Assembly (NCBI GenBank): GCA_016647705.1 | Contig: CM028336.1 | Coordinates: forward strand, 17,620,880-17,684,879 | Source: Eucommia ulmoides | Lineage: Eukaryota; Streptophyta; Magnoliopsida; Garryales; Eucommiaceae | Direction: 5' to 3' | Length of the DNA stretch: 64,000 nucleotides | Shown: in pieces, positions 38,101 through 47,672 of the stretch | Position numbering within the stretch: the first letter of the stretch is position 1 | Layout of the letters: every line of letters starts with the position of its first letter | Made by a program: the position numbers and the translations under genes | Notes under the pieces: model-generated | What the model saw: the letters and a program-made list of their open reading frames with translations, nothing else | Told to the model about the DNA's origin: nothing | Databases searched by the model: none

Positions 38101-41100
38101 CAAGCAAGCACTACACATTGTACACAAGGCTCCATAGTTTCCCAATGAGATAACATGGACTCATTCAGGATCAAATTAACATAAAATGCAGTCGAATATC
38201 AATTAAATAAGAATTTAGTCCAGTTTCAATAACAAATAGAAGACTCCGATGCATTTGGATTGACAACTAGTGGAGAATAGTGCTAGAGGTACGGGGATGT
38301 GTTTCACAAAATTATCCGATGAATGATCAGTAACAGTCTCGGAGAAATAGACAAATTGTCGAGTGCAATTAAAATGTGTTTTCTAGTGTAGGAATTATGT
38401 GAAGATTGTAATTAAAATTAATAGAATTCAAAATGTAGGAATTATGATGAATGGGTTTAATCGAAGTCTTTGTCCCAAGACAAGGTATATCTTGATACGT
38501 GATTTGTATATTGTGGTTCAGTGTTTGGGGTTTAGTTTAATAAGACCAAACTATTAAGTTTAACATGATAGTTACATTCTCCATGTCATGGCACCAGGTA
38601 TTCTGACTTTTTTTGCCAAGTCAGGTGACATGCTTATGCCTACAGTTTGCAGGGCCTCTGGTCCTTTTTTTCTCAGGGCTTCTAGTCTAGCTCTTATCTT
38701 TGGCTTAATCCATTTCATTCTGTTCGTCTGCTATCTCCCCAACAGAGGGAATGTCTGTCAGCTGAATTAGAATCATATAGAAGAATACCAATGAGCATCC
38801 CACACCATGGATCTTGTTTATGCAAATAGGTTATCCTCAATAAGAGTAAAAGAAACACCATTAATTTAAATCCATTTAGTTTCAGCCAAATCATGGCCAT
38901 GACGAAGAAACCGCTGTTTGGTTGTCGTTAAAATGTATGAAAGGATGGTAATTTTACAAAATTTGAACTAAGATTTCTGAAATTCATGATTAATTAGCCT
39001 CTCCTTCAATAGCCATTCACGGTCAACAAAGAGGGGTTTTGATGGATAGAATCGAAACCAGGTGGAGATAAGATTCAAAGTTTTCCTTTTTCTTTTCCAC
39101 AGTTCTATCAGCAATTAAACAATGAATGCAAGTAAATAGTCCCATCCTTTGCAGAAAATTAGTAGAATAAATAACTAACAATAATGGGTTCCCGAATCCA
39201 GTGCATGAAGATGAATCGATTGGAAACATGGGACTTCTTGGACAGAAAACAAAAATTTAAGAAAATAAGCACAAAAATATAGCGAGAACTAATTCCTATT
39301 GCATTTTTTACTGCAGCCTCTTCCGTGACCCTTTTCAAGCCTATTTTTTAATCTTTGCTTGAGTGATGAATGTTAATTATATTAAATTATTAATGAAATT
39401 GACAAAATGACATTATCTGGTTCTTGCTGAGCATTTTGGTAGTTTCCATTTTTTAATCCTTTGGAATTATGGTCACGAGCTAGTGTAGTATCAGACATTG
39501 TAAGTTAGCGTTCATTTTATTTCAGAGAATGTTCTGCAAACAATGTGAGTTAAACATTTGAATCTCTTTTGTACAGAGACTGCAAGACCTTCCCTTTCTT
39601 CTCAGGAGGTTGTTACGAGAAATGATGGACCCTCACAGATCTCTTCCACTAGTTATGAAAGCTCGTGTCTATTTGGCAGTTAAGTTTATTACGACATTCA
39701 TGCTTAGTAACATCTGGCATTCTTGTGAGCATGCATCAATGCTTTTTTTGTCCCTAGTAATTCTCATCCATCAAATAGCAGACCGTGGTTTTATTTTCTG
39801 GATTCTTTTATGAAAATTTGCTTACACATTGCGCTTCACCAGATAACTTGTTTTTCGGTTTTATAGTTACTCAATATGCCGACATGATTAGTGCAGTACT
39901 TTACTTTGTTTTCTATTGTCAAGAATTATTGAGGCATTTTCCTCTATCTTACTTTATTTATCCTTTTAATAGCTACTAGGGAAGCTCGGTACACACTTTT
40001 CCATTCCTTTAATCTCGATCTTTGTTTTAATTTTTGGTGTCCACTTCAAGAAGTTGTGCACATTCTCAATCTTCATTGGTTAACTTAGGCCCCGTTTGTT
40101 TAGTGTTTCTCCTGTCAATTTCTTCTTGCCATACATTCCCAGAATTTTGAAATTTAATATCATGTTTTTGTTTCTAAATATTCCCAAAAATTTGAGATTA
40201 ATCTCACAATTCTTTGGATTTTGAGAAACAAAAAAAAAAATGTTTCTTCAATTCTTTCCCAACTTATTCTCACTTAAAGGGACAATCTCACTTAAAGGAA
40301 CAAGGTCGGTATTTTTGAAATTCTTAATGAAGGGACTTTTAAAATATAGATTTTTTTTTTCGTTTTATACATCAATTTAGGTCAAGAGAAACACAATAAA
40401 GTACTTTCCTGTATTATTTTATTGGTTATAATTAATCTTATAAATGTGTTTTTATGTTACTATAATTTGCGGAAATTAGTTGCCTGAAAGAAATATGCAA
40501 GTCCATCCTTTACATTTAAAGTAAAATAAAAAAAAAATAATAATATGAGAACTAATGTTGTACCAAACTTTTTTTTTTTTTTTGGTTCTCTTCTCATAAA
40601 TTATTAAATAATTTAAGAACAATTGTCATTATCGAATGCATTTTCTATCCCCTGATTTATTGAGAACATAAACATAATTCTCATCCCTTTTTTTGGGAGT
40701 AGAAACAGAATACCAAAAACGTTAACCCAACGCCACCTTATTATTTCATCATGGATAAATTTGTTTCACTTTCACCGAAGGTTCACAAAATTTGTTAACT
40801 ATGGTCCTGCTGGCCAACCTCTTGAAAGCCGTGCTGTGGAGGTAAACGATTACTTTTGATTCTAGAATTGTTATTTGTTTGTGTAATATTTTATTTAATT
40901 TCTTTTTAATTATTATTATTATTTTTTTTAATTTTGATTTGGAGTGACTCTTATGTGAGGAGATTATTTTTCGGGAGTAAATTTTACTTGCTTGTCTAAT
41001 TAGTTTTCCTAGTTTGGTTAGGGTACCAGGTATTGGATATAAGGTAATAAGCAGTGATGTAGGCGTCTGTTGGGGCCGCTTGGGCATTCATCTGAGGTGA

Positions 41101-41946
41101 AGGCACAGCAAAAATACATTGGGTTGCATGCTTTGGCACCGTAATCCCCAAGCATGTGGAGCTTGTACCCAGGCCGTCATGACATACATCTAGGGCGTTT
41201 CTCTTTTTCAAACAAAAATAGTTTTGATATTCTATAACTGTTTTACTTTTAGTCTATTATAAAGGTGGCAATTGGGCGGATATGAGTATATAATGGTGAG
41301 GTATCAATTCGACCGTTTATTAATCGGATAAAATTCAAACAAAAGAAAGTGGTGCGTCGCGTATCAAAGACGTGTGTTTGACAAATGATTTAACAATAAA
41401 ATTATTCAAACACAAATATTGGTATATCAGACACGCACGCATGTTCAATGTGTCCATGTCATGATCCTGTTGTGATTAGTGTCTTAAATGTCTGTCTTGT
41501 ATTATTTTCGATATTGATATAGTTATTGTAAAGGGCATGAGGCGCAATTTATATATTTACATATTTTTCATTGTAGAAGCAATTTCTTCTTCTACCAGCA
41601 CTGCAACAACATGGTTTTAATTGGCGTTGCCTTGCCTGTTGTATATGCTGGCAAGTGTGGAAATCGTAGACTTGAATGTATTTTTCTTTTTGCAGATGGT
41701 AGTCAGTGCCATCTACGTCCTCAGCCCGGTAGACATCATTCCAGAAGGTATATAAAGTAATAACTTGGAGAAGGCATATTGTTACTCTAAAAAGATTATT
41801 TACTGGTATCTTTCTTTGTCTCCTCAGGATTGCTGGGCATTATTGGTCTCTTGGATGATCTGATTATAGTGCTCATCTGCTTTCTTCACGTTGCTACCCT
41901 TTATCGATCATTACTTCTTCGCCGTCATGGAGGTTCTAGAACTTGA
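23100..41946 (+). CDS. RNF170: RNF170-like RING E3 ubiquitin ligase with DUF1232 domain (five exons, complete)
   Basis: Exons 23100-23190, 36510-36709, 39577-39678, 41696-41747 and 41828-41946 join to 564 nt, encoding 187 residues plus stop, with all introns GT/AG and all phases consistent. Residues 10-52 form a full C3HC4 RING (C10, C13, C25, H27, C30, C33, C49, C52). Residues 125-175 match the DUF1232 region, rich in hydrophobic segments (SAIYVLSPVDIIPEG, LLGIIGLLDDL, IIVLICFLHVATLY) that probably span a membrane. The human relative RNF170 is an ER ubiquitin ligase; a role in this plant is inference. The start was chosen at 23100 because the RING begins 9 residues later; the frame is open upstream to 22914. 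Intron 1 is 13.3 kb and full of transposons, yet the coding sequence shows no damage. Confidence 0.9.
23191..25180. other. Unassigned intron sequence
   Basis: AT-rich, no ORF of note and no repeat ends with matching duplications. A GC-rich imperfect hairpin (GGCCCG...CGGGC) lies at about 23608-23630. Confidence 0.35.
25302..25326 (+). repeat. Poly-G tract (25 G)
   Basis: An uninterrupted run of 25 G, preceded by TTTTTTTTGGGT. Length in such runs is often unreliable in assemblies. Confidence 0.9.
25519..25686 (+). repeat. 84-bp tandem duplication, in frame
   Basis: Copies 25519-25602 and 25603-25686 differ at only a few bases; a third partial copy starts at 25687. The 84-bp unit (28 codons) keeps an ORF open at 25553-25777 that repeats MLDLEHAIRRNFVTRFG. 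I cannot assign the frame to a family, and it may be chance. Confidence 0.85.
26231..26243 (+). repeat. Poly-C tract
   Basis: Thirteen C followed by GCCC, in intron 1 just left of copia element 3. Confidence 0.9.
26427..26583 (-). repeat. 3' LTR of copia element 3
   Basis: 157 bp. The lower-coordinate LTR is the 3' one because the element is on the minus strand. Confidence 0.93.
26628..30749 (-). pseudogene. gag-pol of copia element 3 (nearly full length, several stops)
   Basis: On the minus strand: gag start at 30749 (MSMATPQPLTTRKLNGTNYL), an RGG-rich nucleocapsid (30060-29990) with a zinc knuckle broken by a stop, protease (WVIDSAATDHMSG, about 29720), zinc finger, integrase with all three acidic residues present (HSDVWGP, RSDNAREY, QQNGVAERK; 35 residues between the second Asp and the Glu), RT with YVDD, and RNase H ending at 26628. 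In-frame stops occur in gag (three or more), at the end of the nucleocapsid, after the integrase (28557) and in RNase H (about 27045). Several look like Trp or Arg codons changed to stops. The copy cannot make a full polyprotein but its catalytic motifs are better kept than those of element 1. Confidence 0.9.
31479..31635 (-). repeat. 5' LTR of copia element 3
   Basis: 157 bp, followed on the element's strand by the tRNA-Met-like primer site. Contains the word TATTATAAATAG, a likely TATA box. Confidence 0.93.
31641..33141. other. Unassigned intron sequence
   Basis: No element ends recognised. The short ORFs (31803-32018, 32411-32617) have no family signature. A GTGTGTGTCCGACGC-like word at about 32558 recurs loosely near 41430. 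Confidence 0.3.
33142..33663 (+). mobile_element. TRIM-like LTR element 1
   Basis: Two LTRs of about 200 bp (33142-33343 and 33463-33663; TGTTGAATCCCA...CTACA) flank a tiny interior. The primer site TGGTATCAGAGTCAGG follows the first LTR at 33344. A third, partial copy of the first 82 bases of the LTR (33381-33462) sits in front of the second LTR. The flanks GTAAT (33137-33141) and GTAAC (33664-33668) are a near-perfect 5-bp duplication. There is no coding capacity, as in terminal-repeat retrotransposons in miniature. Each LTR contains CTATATATAAA, a likely TATA box. Confidence 0.82.
33664..34608. other. Unassigned intron sequence
   Basis: 33680-33960 has balanced composition and could be old coding or structured RNA sequence, but no frame or family is recognisable. 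Confidence 0.3.
34609..34938 (-). mobile_element. TRIM-like LTR element 2
   Basis: Two 105-bp direct repeats (34609-34713 and 34834-34938) flank about 120 bp. On the minus strand the upstream copy is followed by TGGTATCAGAGCTAGG (34833 downward), a primer site for initiator Met-tRNA. LTR ends are TGTTAGAATCCCACA...CCTCC(A/T)AACA. The lower copy has a mutated start (TATTACAA). No target duplication survives. Confidence 0.75.
35790..36310 (+). pseudogene. Ty3/gypsy RT relic
   Basis: Broken frames read EIQHHTDLVLGAS, then after damage RCVDHRAINKI, DMLDMLAGQGMFEIDLKYGHHRMPI and a WKTTFKAK-like stretch, in the order of the N-terminal half of gypsy reverse transcriptase. The minus-strand ORF 36045-36455 is its shadow. 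The catalytic YXDD lies beyond the preserved part. Weak gag-like wording (HLSHEEFLYWLEEFD) upstream at about 35405-35450 may belong to the same copy. Confidence 0.65.
36510..36709 (+). CDS. RNF170: RNF170-like exon 2
   Basis: Acceptor TTTTCCAG at 36509, donor CAG|GTATCT at 36709. Encodes the second half of the RING (TCILQVW...CKCPLCRRQITLL) and the linker ending RERGLIQ. Confidence 0.92.
36710..39576 (+). other. Intron 2 of the RNF170-like gene
   Basis: 2,867 bp. Holds a Stowaway MITE near its start; the remainder is AT-rich with no recognised element. At about 37635 a GTATTTATAGGC (TATA-like on the minus strand) may be a remnant of an LTR promoter. Confidence 0.8.
36951..37146. mobile_element. 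Stowaway-like MITE
   Basis: 196 bp with ends CTCCTTCCATCCTAAACTAC and, inverted, CTCCCTCAGTCCCAAC, and a TA target duplication (36949-36950, 37147-37148). The CTCCCTCC(G/A)TCCC terminal word is the mark of Tc1/mariner-derived Stowaway elements. Confidence 0.8.
39577..39678 (+). CDS. RNF170: RNF170-like exon 3
   Basis: Acceptor TTGTACAG at 39576, donor GCA|GTTAAG. Encodes RLQDLPFLLRRLLREMMD through KARVYLA, 34 codons, phase 0 on both sides. Confidence 0.92.
39679..41695 (+). other. Intron 3 of the RNF170-like gene
   Basis: 2,017 bp, with a Harbinger-like MITE at 40088-40737. Confidence 0.85.
40088..40737. mobile_element. Harbinger-like MITE, copy D
   Basis: 650 bp with ends GGCCCCGTTTGTTTAGTG...GTTAACCCAACGCCACC and a TTA target duplication (40085-40087, 40738-40740), the canonical Harbinger target. 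Lacks the GC-rich core of copies A-C. Confidence 0.78.
41696..41747 (+). CDS. RNF170: RNF170-like exon 4
   Basis: Acceptor TTTTTGCAG, donor GAAG|GTATAT. Encodes MVVSAIYVLSPVDIIPE, the start of DUF1232. Confidence 0.92.
41828..41946 (+). CDS. RNF170: RNF170-like exon 5 and stop
   Basis: Acceptor CTCCTCAG at 41827 after an 80-bp intron. Encodes GLLGIIGLLDDLIIVL, CFLHVATLYRSLLL and RRHGGSRT, stop TGA at 41944-41946. Confidence 0.92.
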
Positions 41947-43596
41947 ACCATAAAAATCGACGAAGATTTGAAGAATAAAGGACAAGATAAAGGAGTTTGT
42001 ACCCCAAGCGTTGTCTTTATTTTTACATTTGAGAACCTAAAATGTCTAGTCGTGACACCTTTTTTGGTTTTTTTTTTGTTTTTGTTAATATGATCTGAAT
42101 TATTTGCGGAACTGATTTTTTTTTTTTCCGTTAAATTTAATGGAATTGACAAAAATATAGATATCGTTCTTGATTCTACACTGTAGTACTCTTTGAGACT
42201 AATCTATTGTATATTAAGATCGTTCAAAATGGATTTTGTTGAAGTGGTCAAATCATCAAAATTACGGATTTTAGTCTGTGTTATGGGCGTTTTAGTTATT
42301 TAATGGAAATATTAACTTTTATATTTTAGTACAAGAGGTAAGATGTTCATTTTTAAAGTGCATGGAGATAAAGTAAAATGAGTTTGAGTACAATGGGCGA
42401 TTGTGATTAACTTATTCTTTAATTGTTGTCAATATTTAACATTGACTATAATATAAATTCGAGGGAGAATGAATGGAAGGTCTTTCATTTAAATTTTAAT
42501 TGGTTAAAAGTTCTACATACGTTAATTTTTTTTTGATTTAGTCCCATCTGTTTTAAAAAAGAAGAAATCTTACTGACATGATAGTTACGTGCCAGTTATA
42601 TGTAACTACTTTATGTGTAATATTACTGTATTAGTTATATGTAATTAATTTTTTTCTGATAATATGTACATGTTCTGATATGTAACTAAAAAATTTGAAA
42701 TTTTTCAGTTATAGGTTTCAATAATATGTAACTTTTTAGTTACTTTAATATGTAATTAAAAAGTTTGATATTTTTCAGTTATGTTATAAAATATTATAAA
42801 TATATATGTAATTGTAATATGTAACTAATACTATATAAGTACATGTAACTAAAAGTAGCCAAATATGTGTAAAAAGTGACAATTATGAAATTATAACTAC
42901 CATTAGTTACATGTAATAGAATTCACTATAAAAATTGAATTTACTCACTAAAAGGCTCCCTACAATCTTTGCAATATTCCTACAATTCTTGCAATGCGGG
43001 AGTAAAACATAAGTGAAATCTAATTTAAATGACTAAATCCAAACTTAATAACACAAAAGGATTTTTCACCAATTACACTAAAAAATGGAACTTTTTACCG
43101 ATTTTCCCTAAATTTTATCATGTTTATATAAACTGAAGGATTGAAAATTTATTTAAAAACTAAAAAAATAAAAAATCAATAAAAATTGGGGATAAAAATT
43201 TACAAATGTCTCAATTTGAAGGATCAATTTTTAATAATTTTCTCACTTTATTATTTTTTATAATTTTTAGAGTGCAAATAAAATCATTCAGTTTTAAACG
43301 TATTTTTTTTAACTCTATTTCTTATGAAAAAATTGATTATATGTATACCCCAGTAATGTACATATGTTCCAAGTCCACCCATTATAATTCCATTATACTT
43401 GTTTCGAAAAGCCCTTAGTTTGGAGTGTAATACAAATACTAAAAGTTCAAGTACGTATAATAATATCCGAAATAAAATCAAATTCAACAAACATGTATTT
43501 AAAAAACAAACATACAACATTAAATGCTAATTCTTCTCCCATTTTGTCATCATAAAAAATGTGAAAAAAATATAGCTAAAAAAAGCAAACATTTAG
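41947..43596. other. 3' flank of the RNF170-like gene and intergenic AT-rich DNA
   Basis: The first few hundred bases should hold the 3' UTR; AATAAA-like words occur near 41972 (GAATAAAG). At 42570-42920 the word (A/T)TATGTAACTAA or its variants recurs about a dozen times. Nothing coding was seen. Confidence 0.4.
42570..42920 (+). repeat. Clustered GTAACTA-type motif repeats
   Basis: Roughly a dozen variants of ATATGTAACTAA or its reverse in 350 bp. Related words occur at 9950-10110, suggesting two copies of one unclassified element. Confidence 0.5.
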
Positions 43597-44057
43597 GTGG
43601 CGGCGTTTGGTAACCGTTTCTGTTCTCATCCCAGCAATGGGATGGGATGGGATGAGAATTATGTTTCTTTCATGAGAGTAGAATCGCGTTTTGTAATGAT
43701 AATATATATATATATATATATATTTTATTTTAGGAACAAAATTGCGTTTGGTAACGATTTTATCCTAAAATCATTTTTTTTTTTTTGTTTTGGCCGGACA
43801 GCGGCGGTGGCCGGACGGTAATGCCGGAGGTGACCGGCGACGGTCGCCAGAGATGGCTGGCGGACGGAGGCGGTGGACGGTGGTCGGCCGGCGAATGAAC
43901 AGTGACAAATGATTTTGACAAAAGTAGGCACAATCTTCAAATGGGAATGGAATGGGAACATAAACAAAAATTACCAAACGCTATTCCCAAATAGAATTCC
44001 CAAAAATCTAGAAATGGGATGAAAATTTTTAGAATGGAAACGGTTACCAAAGAGGGC
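43597..44057. mobile_element. Harbinger-like MITE, copy C
   Basis: 461 bp, ends GTGGCGGCGTTTGGTAACC...GGTTACCAAAGAGGGC, target duplication TAG (43594-43596, 44058-44060). Contains a TA microsatellite (43701-43723) and the GC-rich core (43790-43900) shared with copies A and B. Confidence 0.75.
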
Positions 44058-45249
44058 TAGTTATCAACAATGTCACCAGCATGATCATTGACAGCATGCA
44101 TGATCTCTCCTTTATCACCAATGTCAGCAGAAAAGAGAGATTGGGTAATGGTGAGAGAGAGCTTACTGAGAGTCAACTAGCTTCAAGGGAAGCAGCAATC
44201 AACTCTAGCACATGCATTCTATAAGGAATATGCTCAAAATATCGAAATGACCTGAAGTTGAAGAAAATTTTGAGCAAGAACAACTTATTTTCTCTCGACC
44301 AGCTTTGAAGTATTCGAGGTTCCCCATGAATCACTACGAATTCAAGTTTCTCTCTCCATTTTTGCAAAAGCGGCATTCCAAATTGGATCCTCGATCCTTT
44401 GATGGGGGTGAAACTCCCGCAAGTAAGTCTTGTTTAATTAACCTTTGGGCTTTGTCTAATTGGGCACAGGGATAAGAATTTAATAACCAAGAAAAGGAGT
44501 TTGGCCAATAAGCCCTCCTTGAAATGGGCTTTGAGGTCCATCTGGAATGATATCTGGGCTCAGGTCAAGTACTTGGTCTAGCCGTACCGAACGCTATCCC
44601 ACGAACAACCCATTTTGGCCATTCAATCGGTGACGTGGCGATGTGGGAAGCGTGGAGAATGCAACCAACACACTACTCATGTGATACTTGAAAATAGGAA
44701 GCTCAACATGAGGAAGCACGTATAAGTATATGGAAAATTAATACAGTTGAGACATGTACGATTATCATATCTCTCAAAACATATTAACTTATTCTTACGT
44801 CAGAGATTTTTTGACTAACACTACATCGAGACCATCCTTATTTTTTTGGTGTTGTAGGTTGACAGATTTTTAGAAAGAATTACTGTCTACCTCATTTAGC
44901 GCTGTCTATGGGAATGAAAACAAAAGGCAATCGTACATTTATCTTCTCGATTTCATAATCCAAAGACCACAACAATGGCTATTAAAATCTTGATGGTCCT
45001 TAGCATGATTATCGACGCCAAGATTCTATACAATATCAATTTCTTAATGTTGTAACATTTTATTGCCATTAACCTTTCTTTGCATATTTTTACCTTACCA
45101 TCTATGCCAAAACTTGGTTAGTTGTTCATACAATCCATATATGATTTTATAGTCATTTTCCCATCATGATGTCCAACATCATCATCTTTGCAATTGGTAA
45201 ATTTGTTACCTCCTACTGGAAGGAACTCCCCATCATCTTGATTGACATA
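44058..45249. other. Unassigned
   Basis: A minus-strand ORF at 44376-44173 (MPLLQKWREKLEFVV...) continues a longer open stretch upward but matches nothing I recognise. The rest is AT-rich. Confidence 0.3.
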
Positions 45250-46060
45250 TTTAATACATTAACCAAATGACGTGGATGTTATACAATCCATATAAAGAAT
45301 TTGTATACTAGGTGTATTTATTGTAAACGATTTCCGAGAAACTCTTTTGTTGGTTTGTATAGTGTTCAACACCTAGTCTATTTCTATCTTCTATCAATGT
45401 TAAAATCTTTGAGAAACTATTTCTCTTACAATATAGCATTTCCACATACGACTTTTGTTCTTGAATGATAGAAGTAGTGTTTCGTAGTTTCTATAGGTAC
45501 ATCTTAAACCAACATTTAAGAGTTATTGATTCCAACGCGTTGGTTACGAGCTTGACCAACCAAATCTCAACAACTTGAGACTCGATTTTTGCCCACACCA
45601 TATCTCGTATAGTGTCTCTAGAACGAAATTAGCAAGAACTTTATTTAGTAAACACATTACAGTCAAAGAGAGCAATTTCCCAATGTGACTCATGATTGAT
45701 CTGACCATTTCTAATAGGGTCCAATGTTCTCATTTTATGATATACCATGAAATTTTTATTTATCAATAGGAATCTATTGGAAAATATATTATGTTCATTA
45801 AAATGAACCTAAACGGATAAGTATTTACCTTCTCGATCTAATCGTAGAGTTTTAATACATTTCCTTTTGTTTTTCTACTTTTAATTTGGATGAAGTATTA
45901 AAATTCGTATCTCAATAGATACAAAAACCCCAATTTAAAGTAAGAGTTGTGAATTTTGAAAAATATCTTGAGCTTCCAAAGCTCATGGGCCCACACATGT
46001 TGGTACGTACCAAGCACCCTTTAGGTTTATTTATTGATCATTTATACTTAGTGACATTAT
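45250..46060 (-). pseudogene. Copia integrase relic
   Basis: On the minus strand, broken frames give a VPTCVGP-like trace of the first catalytic block, then KTLRLDREGKYLS (second Asp kept), TLLEMVRSIMSHIGKLLS, LTVMCLLNKVLANFVLETLYEIWCG and QKSSLKLLRF, the order of a copia integrase core and C-terminal part. The Glu block is lost. Frame changes occur every 50-100 bases, so it is very old. Confidence 0.65.
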
Positions 46061-46640
46061 TTCTAAAAGTATGTCTTTGGAAATCAGGAACTTTCAAATC
46101 TCCCTTTTCAATGCTCAATCTGAATGCAGTAAAAACGCTTTCCTTTCTCAAATTTCTTCATTTCGGCTCTTTGAGAAGAAATTTTTTATATCTTAATTCT
46201 TATTGGAAGAAGAAGTTTCGTTCATAACGAGAAATGATTATTTTGACTTTTCAAGATCCTATAGTTATCTTCAACAAATCTATAAGTACAGGAAGATTGA
46301 CTTCTAAATTGCTTATGTCAATGTTCACCAAAAACTTAGAGAATGATCCTACAACCATTAACCCAAATAACTCCCTTTTAGGTGTTATATCTTACAGTGA
46401 AATTGCGCTTGCCATAAAGAGATTCCATGCATTCACTATCATACACGAGTTCAATAGACTTTCGTATTGTATCTATAACTCATTACTTGGCGTCATCTAA
46501 TCACATCGAGCCCGCTTATAATCCTTCTGTTACTATCGAGTAGTTATATGTTTCGCTTCAATATTTGTTCCGTAAGACAACTTGATCATTCATAACTTAG
46601 CAGAACCTTTCAGAAGTTAAAATAAATTTTAATTAATTAA

Positions 46641-46991
46641 TGTAATACCCAGAAAATTGTAATTCCCTTAAAAATTATATTTTTGAAAATATTATTTTAT
46701 ATAAGTTTAATATTTTTGGGATTGTTTTATAAATTTATGGTATAAATAATATTTGATAATTTTTGGGGTTAAATGTTAATTTTAAATTGACTTTTAAAAG
46801 TTTTGAGATTATTGTGTTATTTAAAATATAGTTTTAATAATTTTGGAGTATAATTAATATGTTCTTTATGTTAAGAGAATATTTTATGTAAATATTGATA
46901 TTATATATAAAATTTATATTATATTTGTGTGTTGTTTTCATAAAATGAAGACAACACACAAATGTGTTGTGTATTATATACACAACACATG

Positions 46992-47066
<75 letters not shown>

Positions 47067-47672
47067 TGTACATATATATATATATGTTAAGAAAAGTGAT
47101 AAGGATATACACATTAAGCATAAATATTAGCATAATTATAAGTTACGAGATTATATATATTTTAAATGTTTTTGAGTATTTCGGTTCGAATTTCGGCTCG
47201 GATTTCAAGTAGAATTTCTAACTTTTTTAATATTTATACTTAATCTCCCTTTCTTTATTATGTGATTCATGCTAAAAGTGTTGTTAAATTTTAATTGTTA
47301 GTTTTCATGAAATATTTAGGATTATTATGTGAAAACTATGTCTATGTGTTTATTTGTGGATTGATTAAATGGACGTAGTAAAAAGGTTAAAAATTATACT
47401 GAGTTCTGACTCCTAACCCCACAGTTTTATTGCAGGGCCGATGAAAATGGTGCTGCACAAGAAATTTTATTTGAATTTTTATTAAATTTATAATAATTGT
47501 ATTTATTATTTACGGTTGTAAAATTGACTCGATAAATCGATAATTACAATGTTCACCGTAGTTTGTTAAATTTCTCATATTTTTATAAAATGAAATATTA
47601 ATTATTCAGTTTTATTATTAATTCTCTAAAGGGAGAAATCGCGTGACGGCCCTAGGAAACTGGGTCGTTACA
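46641..47672 (+). mobile_element. Solo LTR, gypsy-like, with ATTAA target duplication
   Basis: 1,032 bp starting TGTAATACCCAG and ending GGGTCGTTACA, flanked by ATTAA on both sides (46636-46640, 47673-47677). These ends are common in Ty3/gypsy LTRs of plants. No interior remains, so the element was probably lost by LTR-LTR recombination. It contains the AAT microsatellite at 46994-47066. Confidence 0.8.
46994..47066 (+). repeat. (AAT)n microsatellite, about 24 units
   Basis: Perfect trinucleotide run within the solo LTR. It creates poly-Ile and poly-Tyr ORFs that are not genes. Confidence 0.95.

Noticed and set aside
40749..41211. Lys/Ile-rich and other minus-strand ORFs in RNF170-like intron 3
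   Set aside because: AT-rich composition, no family features, inside a well supported intron.
46834..47133. ORFs with poly-Tyr and poly-Ile
   Set aside because: Produced by the AAT microsatellite in a solo LTR.
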